Assembly (NCBI GenBank): GCA_002696965.1
Contig: NZUB01000057.1
Span: 20,602-43,560 of the forward strand
Direction of reading: 5' to 3'
DNA length: 22,959 nucleotides
Source of the DNA: Flavobacteriales bacterium
GTDB taxonomy: Bacteria > Bacteroidota > Bacteroidia > Flavobacteriales > TMED113
Part shown: in pieces, positions 22,941-22,959 of the stretch
Numbering within the stretch: position 1 is the first letter of the stretch
Layout: each line of letters opens with the position of its first letter
Made by a program: the position numbers and the translations under genes
Notes under the pieces: model-generated
Told to the model about the DNA's origin: nothing
What the model saw: only the letters and a program-made list of their open reading frames with translations
The model's database searches: none

Positions 22941-22959
22941 CCAATCATAATTAAAAAAA

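Noticed and set aside
1..22959. CRISPR arrays, insertion sequences, phage genes, tRNA or rRNA genes
   Set aside because: No spaced direct repeats, transposase or integrase motifs, or tRNA-like cloverleaf sequences were seen, and gaps between genes are too short for most of these.

Overview
This window comes from a compact, very AT-rich genome of a Bacteroidota bacterium, most likely order Flavobacteriales and probably a streamlined, free-living (perhaps marine) member. The signs are: TAnnTTTG-type -7 promoter elements, no Shine-Dalgarno sequences before start codons, the gene order rpsF-rpsR-rplI, a eukaryote-like NADP isocitrate dehydrogenase, a long AcnB, a DnaX without the zinc module, a dipeptidyl peptidase IV, and a lipoprotein with acidic residues after its cysteine plus GC...DDGSC repeats. 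By my coordinates only about 660 of 22,959 bases (about 3%) lie outside genes. No intergenic gap exceeds 181 bases. I saw no tRNA, rRNA, CRISPR array, insertion sequence, phage gene or convincing intrinsic terminator.

Layout. 1-1342: the 5' part of holA (leftward, cut by the window edge) diverges from a small orphan PD-(D/E)XK nuclease-like gene. 1357-2484: two leftward membrane-protein genes. 2563-3903: purB, rightward. 3900-7144: a leftward, translationally overlapping operon of a Bax-like glucosaminidase, a UMF1-type MFS transporter and lhgO. 7248-11187: rpsF-rpsR-rplI and then acnB, all leftward, behind a textbook Bacteroidota promoter. 11369-15721: a rightward run of dnaX, icd, a thioredoxin-like protein, a surface-type lipoprotein and a PspC-domain protein. 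15676-18507: a leftward lipid/envelope operon of a fatty acid hydroxylase, surE, an unknown small membrane protein and lpxB. 18521-19318: an FkbM-family methyltransferase, rightward. 19319-20725: a GlcD-type FAD oxidase, leftward. 20779-22935: a DPP IV peptidase, rightward. A promoter for the next gene sits at the right edge.

The genes are mostly housekeeping: DNA replication (holA, dnaX), translation (rpsF, rpsR, rplI), purine synthesis (purB), TCA cycle (acnB, icd), 2-hydroxy-acid oxidation (lhgO and the GlcD-like oxidase), outer-membrane lipid and envelope work (lpxB, hydroxylase, Bax-like enzyme, lipoprotein, PspC) and peptide use (DPP IV). I do not see a clearly new multi-gene system. 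The points most worth a second look are an A10 tract at the end of the DnaX motor domains with stops just after it in both other frames, the orphan nuclease-like domain beside holA, the 8-base-overlap operon ending in lhgO, the hydroxylase/FkbM divergent pair, and convergent genes that overlap or abut with no room for terminators.
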